Assembly: GCA_030825115.1 (NCBI GenBank)
Contig: JAPJQL010000002.1
Location: 1 to 64,000, forward strand
DNA: 64,000 nucleotides
From: Lachnospiraceae bacterium
GTDB lineage: Bacteria > Bacillota > Clostridia > Lachnospirales > Lachnospiraceae
Reading direction: 5' to 3'
Shown: in pieces, positions 12,211 through 20,676 of the stretch
How positions within the stretch are numbered: the first letter of the stretch is position 1
Layout: the number at the start of each line of letters is the position of its first letter
Position numbers and translations under genes: made by a program
Notes under the pieces: model-generated
The model's database searches: none
What the model saw: the letters and a program-made list of their open reading frames with translations, nothing else
Told to the model about the DNA's origin: nothing

Positions 12211-14423
12211 AAAAACAATTGATACATACCATTGCCATCGCAGGAGTCATCGTCCTGGCCGCAGTTCCTGCCATACTCCCGCTCGCTCCGCTGGCATCTA
12301 CGTGGGAGCCTCCCGTGCCGCTCCGGACCGAAGCAGACGGACAAACTGCTACCCCAGCCATCACTGCAACGCCTGACAAACCGGCTGATGATGAAGACGG
12401 GGATCTGCTGGATGATATCTCCACACCATCCCAGCCTGCGCCCCGTAATCCCCAAAATCCGGTGTATTCGGTTTGCGACTATTATTTTCCCTACTATGAA
12501 TGGCCATTCGAATGGATGCTGGGCAGTGAGTTTGACGCGGACCACGACCTCGTCAATACCGTCACGGTCTTTCTCGACGGACCTGACGGGCATATGAATA
12601 TGGATGAAGATCTGGAAATTCCCGTCAGCTGGGACCTGTCCCTGGTTGACTTTGAAAACGAGGGCACTTACCAGGTAAGCGGCACACTGGACACTGACAG
12701 CTGTGAGTACACAGTGGACTGGGACAGCGCCCCTTCTCCCACGTTTTTCTTCCGTGTCATAAAAAGCGGCACACTGTCTTTCCATCCGGAATCAGAAGGA
12801 AATACCCTGTATCTCTATTATGAACTGAACGGAACTCCGTTTTCCTTTGAACTTGGCAATATGGCTCTCTATGAAACAGCAGACAACGGCAGCACATGGC
12901 ATGAGATCACCTACAGTTCCCGCGTGCAGATCATGGAAGACTACATTCTGGTCTCCGGTGTCACTGCCAATTCGATGTTTCAGGCAATTGAAATGAATCT
13001 GGGCTCCTTTTATGATGATTGTTCTGATATCGCAGCGGTCAGCACGGACACGTCCGGCAATATCTCTCAGGTACGGATCATCGCTTCCGTAGGCAGGCAG
13101 GGCGGGGAACAATGGAGTACGGACATGGGAAGCGACTGGATTTCCGGGGACTTTGGCCTGGACGGACCATATCCCATTCTGTCCTATGGTCTGAACCGGT
13201 GGCGGCCATCGCTTACCATATCAGTTCTGAAAGGGACTGAGGAACCCTTTGAACCGGAACTTTATGACAACATCTATGTCCGATATGGAGACAGGCCAGA
13301 CGGTTTTTGGATGCTGGGGCAGATGTTAGAAGTGGCATGGGACTGGTCGCCGCTCGACACCATCGATTGGAACGAGGTTGGGGATACCATCATACACGGA
13401 AGCTTTACGGAAGAAGCAATGGCATCGGCCGACCCTTCTCTGGATTTTGAGAACATGCCGGAACTTTCTCTGACCATTTCCGTTTATGAGCAGAGGAAGC
13501 GCCTTATCCTGGCCGCAAAGGAAGAAGCCATTCTGGAAGATCAGACCGTGCTGCTCGGATTTTATGAGGACAGCGAGTATGACTCTTATGATACACCGGT
13601 TTCGTTTCCGGATGGCTCTGACCTGACCGTATGGTGCTCAGACGATGACGGAATGACCTGGTATGACATTACAACGCTGCCCAATGTCATGGTAAACGGA
13701 GATAGCCTGACCATCTCACACCTGAAGGATTCTATCATAAGAAGCCCAAAGGGATATTGTTTCCAGATACAGCAAAATGCACTCTTTGACTACGAAGCTT
13801 ATTCATCTGGCGTGGATATCTCCCATGATTCTTATGGGCTTTCTTTCTCCTTTGCAGATATCGGCGGAGAAAGAGGAGGCGGAAAGCGGCAGGATAAACC
13901 GTCTGAAGGTCTGTTCGATATTCCAGCGGAAGAGATACCGGAAGTTCCCGATGAGACACCGGAAGTTCCCGGCAATAATAATTCATCTTCAGGCTCTGAC
14001 CACAACAGTGGGGGTACTTCCTCCACCCCCTCACCTGTACCGGAATCAGAACCGAAACCAGAATCAGAACCGGGGTCAGAATCACAGCCGGAACCAGATG
14101 CCAATGCAGCCGCTCCCCTGATTCCGAATGCAGGCAGCCAGCGGCAGGCAGCCTTTTTTACGGCACAGAGGCCAAGGACTGGAAAGCAAAATCCCCCGTC
14201 CCCAGCGCAGGAAACCATCTCGCCGGAGCCGAGCAGCTCTGCCCAGACACAGGAAACTCACGATCCCGGACCTCAGCCAGATTCTGTCACATCAGGGGCT
14301 GACTCTCCGAAAAACGAAGCAGATGCTTCGGATACCGAAACCGGCGCACTGCGCATGATTGCAAGCCTTATAGCGATCCTGACAGGGGCAATTGCCGGAA
14401 TCTTTATGATAAGGAGGCGGTAA
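12207..14423 (+). CDS. Cell-surface protein of a sensory operon
   Basis: A 738-residue exported protein with a signal peptide (about residues 1-32), a Pro/Thr-rich linker and a large acidic extracellular region. That region holds at least two Ig-like repeats, recognisable by VSWDLSLVDFENEGTYQVSG and by VAWDWSPLDTIDWNEVGDTI. A long low-complexity Pro/Ser/Glu stalk follows, then one C-terminal membrane helix ending in Arg-Arg-Arg. No LPXTG motif is present, so it is probably held by the helix. Its place between a regulator and its kinase suggests a ligand-binding or wall-sensing partner of the kinase, or its main target. This is inference; no catalytic motif was seen. Confidence 0.75.
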   Translation: MKKQLIHTIAIAGVIVLAAVPAILPLAPLASTWEPPVPLRTEADGQTATPAITATPDKPADDEDGDLLDDISTPSQPAPRNPQNPVYSVCDYYFPYYEWPFEWMLGSEFDADHDLVNTVTVFLDGPDGHMNMDEDLEIPVSWDLSLVDFENEGTYQVSGTLDTDSCEYTVDWDSAPSPTFFFRVIKSGTLSFHPESEGNTLYLYYELNGTPFSFELGNMALYETADNGSTWHEITYSSRVQIMEDYILVSGVTANSMFQAIEMNLGSFYDDCSDIAAVSTDTSGNISQVRIIASVGRQGGEQWSTDMGSDWISGDFGLDGPYPILSYGLNRWRPSLTISVLKGTEEPFEPELYDNIYVRYGDRPDGFWMLGQMLEVAWDWSPLDTIDWNEVGDTIIHGSFTEEAMASADPSLDFENMPELSLTISVYEQRKRLILAAKEEAILEDQTVLLGFYEDSEYDSYDTPVSFPDGSDLTVWCSDDDGMTWYDITTLPNVMVNGDSLTISHLKDSIIRSPKGYCFQIQQNALFDYEAYSSGVDISHDSYGLSFSFADIGGERGGGKRQDKPSEGLFDIPAEEIPEVPDETPEVPGNNNSSSGSDHNSGGTSSTPSPVPESEPKPESEPGSESQPEPDANAAAPLIPNAGSQRQAAFFTAQRPRTGKQNPPSPAQETISPEPSSSAQTQETHDPGPQPDSVTSGADSPKNEADASDTETGALRMIASLIAILTGAIAGIFMIRRR

Positions 14424-14427
14424 TATC
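14411..14427 (+). promoter_or_regulatory. Ribosome binding site pointing to an ATC start codon
   Basis: AAGGAGG (14411-14417) lies 7 bases before ATC (14425-14427). No ATG, GTG or TTG is found in this frame between the in-frame stop at 14410-14412 and codon 14572. The site overlaps the end of the surface-protein gene, whose TAA is at 14421-14423. Confidence 0.6.
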
Positions 14428-16323
14428 AACACACAGCTTCGCCGAAAACGGACAGCCTGGCTTCTTTGCGCCGTCTTCTTAGCAGCCGCCATTTTTCTGA
14501 TCCAGTACCGATATGACAACAAATACCGCTATCCCGGACCACAGGGATATCAGGGCAGTATTGATTTCACCATGGCAGACCATCATCAGCCTTTCACGAT
14601 CCTGACATATGGCTGGGAGTTCTATCCCCAGAAGCTTTTATCTCCGGGAGAATTTGAAGGACAAGATCCAACGTTTCTCTATCTCGGTCAATATGGAGGA
14701 TTTGAGAGCGGAAATCCCGGCGCCTCTCCCCACGGCTGCGGCACATACCGCCTGGACATCCGCCTTCCCCCGGAAACGAGGGAATATGCGCTGGAGCTGC
14801 CGGAGATTTATTCCGCCTCCAGGGTATTTATCAATGGCAGGCTGGTAAGCAGCCTGGGAGATGTCTCCGGGAAACCGGTATCTCCGTCCATCCGCACTGG
14901 CTATGTTACATTTCAGGCAAAAGAACATGCTGAGCTGATCGTGCAGGCTGCCGACTCCACCCATTATTACAGCGGTATGGTCTATCCACCTGCCTTCGGA
15001 ACGACGAAAGCCGTATCCGACCTCCTGAACATGAGATTCCTCGGCACCTGTCTCATGGTCATCTCCGCCCTCACCATCGGGGTTCTCTACCTGTTGATCG
15101 GTCTGAGAACGCAAAGCGAGCAGAAAAAGATGACATTGTTTGCGCTGACCTGTTTTGCCTTTGCCATCCATGTAAGCTATCCCCTTCTCCATCTGTTCGG
15201 AGCAGGTTACTGGTCTTATCATCTGGAAGATGTCAGCTTCTATCTGTTTTTGCTCCTGCTCACGGCTCTGCACTGCAGCCTGTGCGGCATCAGCCAAAAA
15301 GCACAGAAGATCATTTTCGCAGCAGGAATCATGATGGCGCTGATCGCCCTGACTGTTCCTCCTGTTCTGCTCGGTCACAGCCTGAACGCCATGCTGCTGT
15401 ACTCGTCCCTGCTGGATGGCTACAAGCTCCTCCTGTTTGGCTGGCTTATCGCCACGGCTCTGCTGAATCAGGAACAGGGCGGCGCCACAGACGGACCTTT
15501 ACTCGCGGGACTGTGCGTCATAGCGGTGTCCCTTCTGCTTCAGACCGTGCTTCCCGTCTTCGAACCGGTGCTTTTTGGCCGTCAGACAGAGCTTGCCGGA
15601 TTTCTGTTTGTCCTTCTCCTTGCAGGAGGGCTGTGGTTCGATACCGTCAGCGCCTATGCGGGCAGGGCCGCCCTTGCAGATCATGTGCGGCTGATGAAAA
15701 AACAGTTTTCCCTGCAGGAGGAAAACTATCGCATCATATCGTCGAACTTTGATGAGATCAGGAAAATCCGCCACGACCTGCGCCACCATCTGCGCGTCAT
15801 CAGGGAATTGGCAGTACAACAGCAATACGGGGAGCTGGAACGTTATATCGACGGTTGTGAAAAAAATACGACTGAGGCAGCGCGCCCGGCGCTCTGCGAA
15901 AATACAGCGGTAAACGCAATCCTGAATTATTATCAGCAGGTTGCGGTACAAAAAGAGATTCCTATGGAGCTGAAAGTATCCCTTCCGGCAGTACTCCGGC
16001 TGGAGGGCTGGAATCTGGGCGTCATATTTGGAAATCTGATAGAAAATGCAATCGAAGCAGCCGAAAAACTGCCAAAAGAAAAGCGCATGGTAAAAATATA
16101 CTCCCGGATTTCCAGGGAAAACCTTCTTCTGACCGTCAAAAACAGCTGGAACCATGACTTTCGCTGCGCCGGAGAACAGATTTTTTCCACCAAGCATGAA
16201 GGCTGCGGGACCGGTCTTTCCAGCGTCCGCAGCCTGGTAGAAAAAAACGGCGGGCAATTTTACCTCTCACCGGATAAAGAAGAATTTGAAGTCTCTGTTG
16301 TGCTGTGGAAACAGACCTCATAA
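14425..16323 (+). CDS. GHKL sensor histidine kinase
   Basis: Sensor kinase of 632 residues if it starts at ATC 14425. The order is: N-terminal membrane helix (about residues 10-28), an extracellular beta-rich domain resembling the 7TMR-DISM extracellular class, about seven membrane helices, a short coiled coil, the phosphoacceptor His450 in RHDLRHHL, an N-box with NLIENAIEAAE near 537, and GTGLSSV in the ATP lid region. This is the AgrC-like GHKL class that pairs with LytTR regulators. The first ordinary start, ATG 14572, has no ribosome binding site and would remove the first helix, so the rare ATC start is preferred. A sequencing error or RNA-level change at that codon is the alternative. 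Confidence 0.85.
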   Translation: MNTQLRRKRTAWLLCAVFLAAAIFLIQYRYDNKYRYPGPQGYQGSIDFTMADHHQPFTILTYGWEFYPQKLLSPGEFEGQDPTFLYLGQYGGFESGNPGASPHGCGTYRLDIRLPPETREYALELPEIYSASRVFINGRLVSSLGDVSGKPVSPSIRTGYVTFQAKEHAELIVQAADSTHYYSGMVYPPAFGTTKAVSDLLNMRFLGTCLMVISALTIGVLYLLIGLRTQSEQKKMTLFALTCFAFAIHVSYPLLHLFGAGYWSYHLEDVSFYLFLLLLTALHCSLCGISQKAQKIIFAAGIMMALIALTVPPVLLGHSLNAMLLYSSLLDGYKLLLFGWLIATALLNQEQGGATDGPLLAGLCVIAVSLLLQTVLPVFEPVLFGRQTELAGFLFVLLLAGGLWFDTVSAYAGRAALADHVRLMKKQFSLQEENYRIISSNFDEIRKIRHDLRHHLRVIRELAVQQQYGELERYIDGCEKNTTEAARPALCENTAVNAILNYYQQVAVQKEIPMELKVSLPAVLRLEGWNLGVIFGNLIENAIEAAEKLPKEKRMVKIYSRISRENLLLTVKNSWNHDFRCAGEQIFSTKHEGCGTGLSSVRSLVEKNGGQFYLSPDKEEFEVSVVLWKQTS

Positions 16324-16325
16324 TG

Positions 16326-16361
16326 AAAAAAAGGCAGTGCCCCCAAAACGGTGCACTGCCT
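16326..16361. terminator. Terminator between kinase gene and ddl operon
   Basis: A perfect 9-bp stem (16332-16340 with 16353-16361). On the minus strand it is followed by a run of seven T, so it mainly ends the ddl-murI-DUF1934 transcript. Confidence 0.8.
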
Positions 16362-16367
16362 AAATCA

Positions 16368-16814
16368 TCACAACCTCAGCTCTGCCTTATCGATCGAACA
16401 CACATCCATTGTAATATTGCATTCTGAGATATGCTCATAATTGATTCCCAGCGAATATTCCACCAGCACCTTCAGGCTGTCCTCCTGCTCATCCACCTGG
16501 ATCCGGTTCGTACTGACCTCCACCATCATATCGCCCATAGGGGTGGCATAGCGGGTCAGGTTCTTCTTGTCCTGTTCAAAGACCATATGGGCATTGGCAA
16601 TCCCCTGCTTGCGGATATCCATGGAATCGGGCGATATCTTCACCGTATTGCGGATATTTCCCTCAAATCCTTCCATCACCTCGTCATAGATAATGTAGTG
16701 CTTTCCATTCTTCCTAAAATAATCGCCTGTCGTTATCATCTCCACGTCGTCAGCTTCCTCTTCACTGGCCATCATCTGAAGCCCGCTGATACGTATCAGT
16801 ACCTCTCTCGTCAT
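16368..16814 (-). CDS. DUF1934 (YwiB-like) protein
   Basis: A 148-residue cytoplasmic protein of the DUF1934 family, which has a lipocalin-like beta-barrel fold and no established biochemical role. Typical features are the YDEVMEGFEGNIRNTVKI segment and the strand-rich YATPMGDMMVEVSTNRI region. It begins one base after the stop of murI and is the last gene of a ddl-murI operon, so it may act in cell-wall precursor supply; that link rests on position alone. Confidence 0.8.
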   Translation of the reverse strand: MTREVLIRISGLQMMASEEEADDVEMITTGDYFRKNGKHYIIYDEVMEGFEGNIRNTVKISPDSMDIRKQGIANAHMVFEQDKKNLTRYATPMGDMMVEVSTNRIQVDEQEDSLKVLVEYSLGINYEHISECNITMDVCSIDKAELRL

Positions 16815-16815
16815 A

Positions 16816-17634
16816 TCAGTACTCCTCTATATTGATCTTCCTGGTTTCTTTCACTTCATTCGGCAGTATGGAGGTCGCAAAATCAGTAAACTTCTCGGCC
16901 AGGTCACTGACAAAAAACTGGTATTTTTCGCCCTCTGCCGATATGGACGGATCACAGTCCAGCCCATGCTCCATCAAAAGTGCCTTTAGCTCTATGGCAG
17001 TCTCATAGGCCGGATTGACCAGGGTCACATCGTCTCCCATAAGCCGCCTCATCGTTGAGCGCAGCAGGGGATAATGGGTACAGCCCAGTACCAGCGTGTC
17101 TATGTATTTTCCCTTTAATACGCTCAGATAGCGGGACGCGATCTCATCGGTCACCGAGTCGTGCAAAAGCCCCTCCTCCACCAGTGGCACAAACAGCGGG
17201 CAGGGCTTGCCCACCACCTCGATCTCCGGGCGCAGCTGCTTCATAACCTCCGTATAAATACCGCTGCCAATGGTTCCTTCCGTCCCGATCACCCCGATCT
17301 TTCCGTTGTGGGTCGCGTTCACCGCAGTGCGGGCTCCGGCGTTGATCACACCGATGATGGGGATATCCAGATCCTTTTTGACCGTCTCCAGGGCATAGGC
17401 GCTCGCCGTATTGCAGGCAATGACGATCGCCTTGACCCCCTGCGTCTTTAAAAAGCGGATGATCTGCTTCGAATAACGGATTACCGTATCTCTGGATTTG
17501 CTTCCGTATGGCACACGTGCAGTATCCCCAAAATATACGATCCGCTCATCCGGCATCTGACGCATGATCTCCCTCGCCACGGTCAGACCGCCGACGCCGG
17601 AATCAAATACGCCTACAGGTGCATTTCTGTCCAT
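16816..17634 (-). CDS. murI: Glutamate racemase
   Basis: Converts L-glutamate to D-glutamate for peptidoglycan stem peptides, in the cytoplasm, without cofactor. The 272-residue length is standard. The two catalytic Cys residues are visible in VIACNTAS and LVLGCTHYPLL. The N-terminal GVFDSGVGGLTV motif and YFGDTARVPYG are conserved. The gene sits between ddl (33 bases upstream) and a DUF1934 gene, so D-glutamate and D-Ala-D-Ala production are co-transcribed. Confidence 0.97.
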   Translation of the reverse strand: MDRNAPVGVFDSGVGGLTVAREIMRQMPDERIVYFGDTARVPYGSKSRDTVIRYSKQIIRFLKTQGVKAIVIACNTASAYALETVKKDLDIPIIGVINAGARTAVNATHNGKIGVIGTEGTIGSGIYTEVMKQLRPEIEVVGKPCPLFVPLVEEGLLHDSVTDEIASRYLSVLKGKYIDTLVLGCTHYPLLRSTMRRLMGDDVTLVNPAYETAIELKALLMEHGLDCDPSISAEGEKYQFFVSDLAEKFTDFATSILPNEVKETRKINIEEY

Positions 17635-17667
17635 CTCAAAATCCCTTCTTCCCTGTATGGTCTGTCT

Positions 17668-18735
17668 TTACTGCCCGTATCGCTCAAATGCAAGCAGGAT
17701 CAGCTTGTCGATCAAAAGCCGCTTTGAGATGCCTGCCGCCTCCCACAGCATCGGATACATGCTGATGGCAGTGAAGCCCGGCATGGTATTGATCTCGTTG
17801 AATACCACCTCGCCGCTCTCCGTCACGAAAAAGTCCACTCTTGCAAGGCCATAGCCGTCCACCGCGTTGAAAATCTGCTCTGCGGCTTTTCTCACCCGCG
17901 CCGCAGCGTCGCCGGGCAGTTCCGGATGGATGATTGTGCGGGATTCCTCGTTAAAATATTTTGCGTCGAAGTTATAGAACTCTGCCGCCGGCAGGACCTC
18001 ACCCACACCGGAAGAATGCACCGGCTTCTGGCCGCCGCCCAGCACCGCACATTCGATCTCATGTCCGACGATGGTCTCCTCCACCAGGATCTTACGGTCG
18101 TGGTTTGCCGCCTCTAAAAGCCCTTTGATCAGCCGGCTGCGGTCCTCAGCCTTGCTGACCCCTCTGGAAGAACCTGCATTGGACGGTTTTATGAATACAG
18201 GATAGGAAAATTTCTCTTCGATCTGCTTCACCGTGGCGTCCATATCCCTTTTCAGCTTCCACGCCATCACCGGCAGGCAGTCCGCCTGGCGGATGCCCAG
18301 ATCGTCTACGATAGTCTTGGTATACAACTTATCCATGGACACCGCGGAAGAAAGAACGCCGCAGCCCACATACGGGATCCTGGCCAGTTCAAACAGGCCC
18401 TGGATGGTCCCGTCCTCCCCGTACAGTCCGTGTAGAACCGGAAACGCCACATCGATCGGTACTTCCCTGCTCTGCCCGTTTTCTGTCAAAATCACGCACC
18501 GCTTGGTCGCATCCGGGGAAACCACTGCCTCCACAGTCCCCTCTCGCCATGCCCCCGAGCGGATGTCTTCTACCGAGTCTGTCTTCAGCCAATGGCCCTC
18601 CTGCGTGATCCCGATCAGCAGCAGCTCATAGCGCAGGGTATCGATCTGCTCGATCACATTCACTGCCGACATGCAGGAAACGATGTGCTCGGAAGACTGT
18701 CCGCCAAACAGCACTGCAATTCTCTTCTTACTCAT
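17668..18735 (-). CDS. ddl: D-alanine--D-alanine ligase
   Basis: ATP-dependent ligase that makes the D-Ala-D-Ala terminus of peptidoglycan precursors. The 355-residue ATP-grasp protein has an N-terminal LFGGQSSEH, a central HGLYGEDGTIQG, the omega-loop segment EFYNFDAKY, and a C-terminal FNEINTMPGFTAISMYP. The Lys-Tyr pair in the omega loop is the form found in D-Ala-D-Ala ligases and not in the D-Ala-D-lactate (VanA-type) enzymes, so no vancomycin resistance is implied. It is the first gene of a ddl-murI-DUF1934 operon. GTGAGG precedes the ATG. Confidence 0.96.
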   Translation of the reverse strand: MSKKRIAVLFGGQSSEHIVSCMSAVNVIEQIDTLRYELLLIGITQEGHWLKTDSVEDIRSGAWREGTVEAVVSPDATKRCVILTENGQSREVPIDVAFPVLHGLYGEDGTIQGLFELARIPYVGCGVLSSAVSMDKLYTKTIVDDLGIRQADCLPVMAWKLKRDMDATVKQIEEKFSYPVFIKPSNAGSSRGVSKAEDRSRLIKGLLEAANHDRKILVEETIVGHEIECAVLGGGQKPVHSSGVGEVLPAAEFYNFDAKYFNEESRTIIHPELPGDAAARVRKAAEQIFNAVDGYGLARVDFFVTESGEVVFNEINTMPGFTAISMYPMLWEAAGISKRLLIDKLILLAFERYGQ

Positions 18736-18864
18736 GATTCTGTCCTCACTTTTATCTGTTTTATATTTTTATCCTCTTTGGTTGATAATCTGATTAATTA
18801 TATCATATCTGTCAATAATTAAAAACAGAATATGAAAAAAGGTTCAGGAAAAGAGGTATCTTTC

Positions 18865-19488
18865 ATGATTGATTATAAAAAATACGCCCTGCTCTCTCTC
18901 AGCTGCCTGCTTCTGGCACTGGTCCTTTCCATGAGTCAGGTGCGGGCAGGCCAGGAAGCCCTGGCAGAGCGTCTCTCCCCCTCCCTGCTGCGCTTCCACA
19001 TCCTTGCCAACAGCGACAGGCGCGAAGACCAGCAGGTGAAGCTCAAGGTACGGAGCCTGATATTGGATTATATGCAGAGCCATCTTGACAAAGACGCCGG
19101 CAAAGAGGAAACGATGCAGTACCTTGAGGCCAACAAGGCCCAGGTGGAACAGCTTGCCGACCGCTATCTGGCCGGAGAAGGGTTTGGCTATCAGGCCAGG
19201 CTGGAACTGACGAACTGTTATTTTCCTGCCAGAGACTATGGCGGTATGGTATTTCCCTGCGGGTATTATGATGCCGCCCGGATCACGCTTGGCAGCGGGA
19301 AAGGCCATAACTGGTGGTGTGTTCTCTATCCCCGGCTTTGTTTCGTGGACGCGGCCTGCAGTGAGATTCCAAAAGATACCGAGGCTGTTTTGCGCGAGGG
19401 ACTAAAACAGAGCGATTATCTCGCCCTGCAAGATAACCGCCCCAAAATAGAGATTCATTTTTTACTGCTTCCATTTTTAAATCCGTGA
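18865..19488 (+). CDS. spoIIR: Stage II sporulation protein R
   Basis: Secreted forespore signal that triggers processing of pro-sigma-E in the mother cell through SpoIIGA. The 207-residue protein has an N-terminal membrane or signal segment (about residues 6-25), then the conserved RFHILANSD motif, and later FPARDYGGMVFPCGYYDAARITLGSGKGHNWWCVLYP, cut here only as a landmark: the key pieces are the Asp-Tyr-Gly turn and GHNWWCVLYP. The ATG at 18865 follows AAGAGG; an upstream in-frame ATG at 18832 lacks one. In Bacillus this gene is controlled by sigma-F, but no clear sigma-F promoter was found. It shows that the organism forms endospores. The stop lies 3 bases from that of the convergent TolC-like gene. 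Confidence 0.93.
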   Translation: MIDYKKYALLSLSCLLLALVLSMSQVRAGQEALAERLSPSLLRFHILANSDRREDQQVKLKVRSLILDYMQSHLDKDAGKEETMQYLEANKAQVEQLADRYLAGEGFGYQARLELTNCYFPARDYGGMVFPCGYYDAARITLGSGKGHNWWCVLYPRLCFVDAACSEIPKDTEAVLREGLKQSDYLALQDNRPKIEIHFLLLPFLNP

Positions 19489-19491
19489 TCG

Positions 19492-20664
19492 TCATTCGAT
19501 ATCGACGAAACCTTTTACTGCCCACTCATAAGTCTCGATCGACAGCCTGAGCGCCATATCGGCAGATTCAAACCCTGCCTTCTTCTGATGATAGCTGATC
19601 ATGCCTCCCAGATAATCGGCTTCCGACATCAGCCCCAGCCCATACATCCGCTCATATCCTTCTGCGCTCTTTTGCGCGCTTTCATATCCGGCCAGGGCAG
19701 CCTCATATGCCGTCCGCTTTGCCGCCACATCATCGTATAGCTGTCTCATCTTGATGGTCAGTTTCTGGTCGCCCTCTTCGATGTAGGCCGTACGTGCCGC
19801 TGTGCCGTCATTGGTCCTGCCAAGCGCGGAATGCCGCTGTTCAATCAATGTGTGATTGTTCCCAATCGCCTTTTTCGTATCGTTCTCCAGATCCATCGTC
19901 TCCATCCGTGACATGTCCACCGGAGGGATCGGCGCAATGACCGGATCGGCGTCCGCCGCCCAGCCTGTCAGGGTACACAGCGTCGGTTTTAGTTTTAACA
20001 GCCCGCCGTCGATGCTCTGGATACTTCCCTGGGCAGACAGCCTGTTCGTCTGTGCCGCCAGCACGTCCGTCTCCGTCGCCAGACCAAGTTCCTTTTTGTC
20101 AACCATCATCTGATACTGCCGGTCATACAGTTCCTGCAGCCTGACCAGGGTATCACGCTGCTTTGTGAGTGTGTCATAGGATATCATCAGCTGCTGTGCG
20201 ATCTGGGTGATCGTATCTTCTCCCTGCTGCAGACTCGCCACAGTCTTTCGGTTCAGCATATTGATTCCGCCTGATTCCATACTCTTTGACACTTTTCCGA
20301 GAATCGCCTCCTGCGTGGCATAGTTCACAATGGCCGCCATATCACCTTCCTGTTTGGCAGACTCCTTTAGATTCTCCATTCTGTGCTGGTGGCTTTCAAG
20401 TTCCTCCGCATTGTTCAGGAGTTCCTGGCGTGTCTTTTCCAGATCGTCCCAGGTCTGACGGATATTGACGTTGAACTCATGGACCAGGTCAGGTATTTCA
20501 TCATACTCCATCACATTATCCTGCAGCCTTACCCACGTCTCCTCGTCATATCCGGAATTCACCTTTACAGCCAGCGGACCCGCCGCCATGGCAGGAAGCG
20601 GAACTGCCGTCAGTACGGCGCTCATGGTCAAAAGCACTGCTACAGCTTTCTTGGATTTTTTCAT
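19492..20664 (-). CDS. TolC-like protein B of the RND operon
   Basis: A 390-residue exported protein of the outer-membrane efflux (TolC) family, found here in a presumed single-membrane bacterium. It has a signal peptide (cleavage near AMAAG, residue 28), long amphipathic helices, and the internally repeated TolC hallmark KKELGLATETDVLAAQTNRLSAQ, shortened here to its core GLATETDVLAAQ. It resembles the preceding gene over its full length, including a shared N-terminal W-x-R-L-x-D motif and the C-terminal YEWAVKG. It is the last gene of the TetR-MFP-RND-TolC-TolC operon. It may form a periplasm-like conduit through the wall; its real role in a monoderm is unknown. Confidence 0.8.
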   Translation of the reverse strand: MKKSKKAVAVLLTMSAVLTAVPLPAMAAGPLAVKVNSGYDEETWVRLQDNVMEYDEIPDLVHEFNVNIRQTWDDLEKTRQELLNNAEELESHQHRMENLKESAKQEGDMAAIVNYATQEAILGKVSKSMESGGINMLNRKTVASLQQGEDTITQIAQQLMISYDTLTKQRDTLVRLQELYDRQYQMMVDKKELGLATETDVLAAQTNRLSAQGSIQSIDGGLLKLKPTLCTLTGWAADADPVIAPIPPVDMSRMETMDLENDTKKAIGNNHTLIEQRHSALGRTNDGTAARTAYIEEGDQKLTIKMRQLYDDVAAKRTAYEAALAGYESAQKSAEGYERMYGLGLMSEADYLGGMISYHQKKAGFESADMALRLSIETYEWAVKGFVDIE

Positions 20665-20676
20665 ATTTTCACCACC

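Noticed and set aside
12207..14423. Sortase anchor in the surface protein
   Set aside because: The C-terminal helix and Arg tail are present but no LPXTG-like motif precedes them.
14572..16323. ATG 14572 as the start of the histidine kinase
   Set aside because: No ribosome binding site precedes it and it would remove the first membrane helix. The upstream AAGGAGG fits an ATC start.
17668..18735. VanA-like D-Ala-D-lactate ligase
   Set aside because: The omega loop carries the Lys-Tyr pair of ordinary D-Ala-D-Ala ligases, and there are no van genes.
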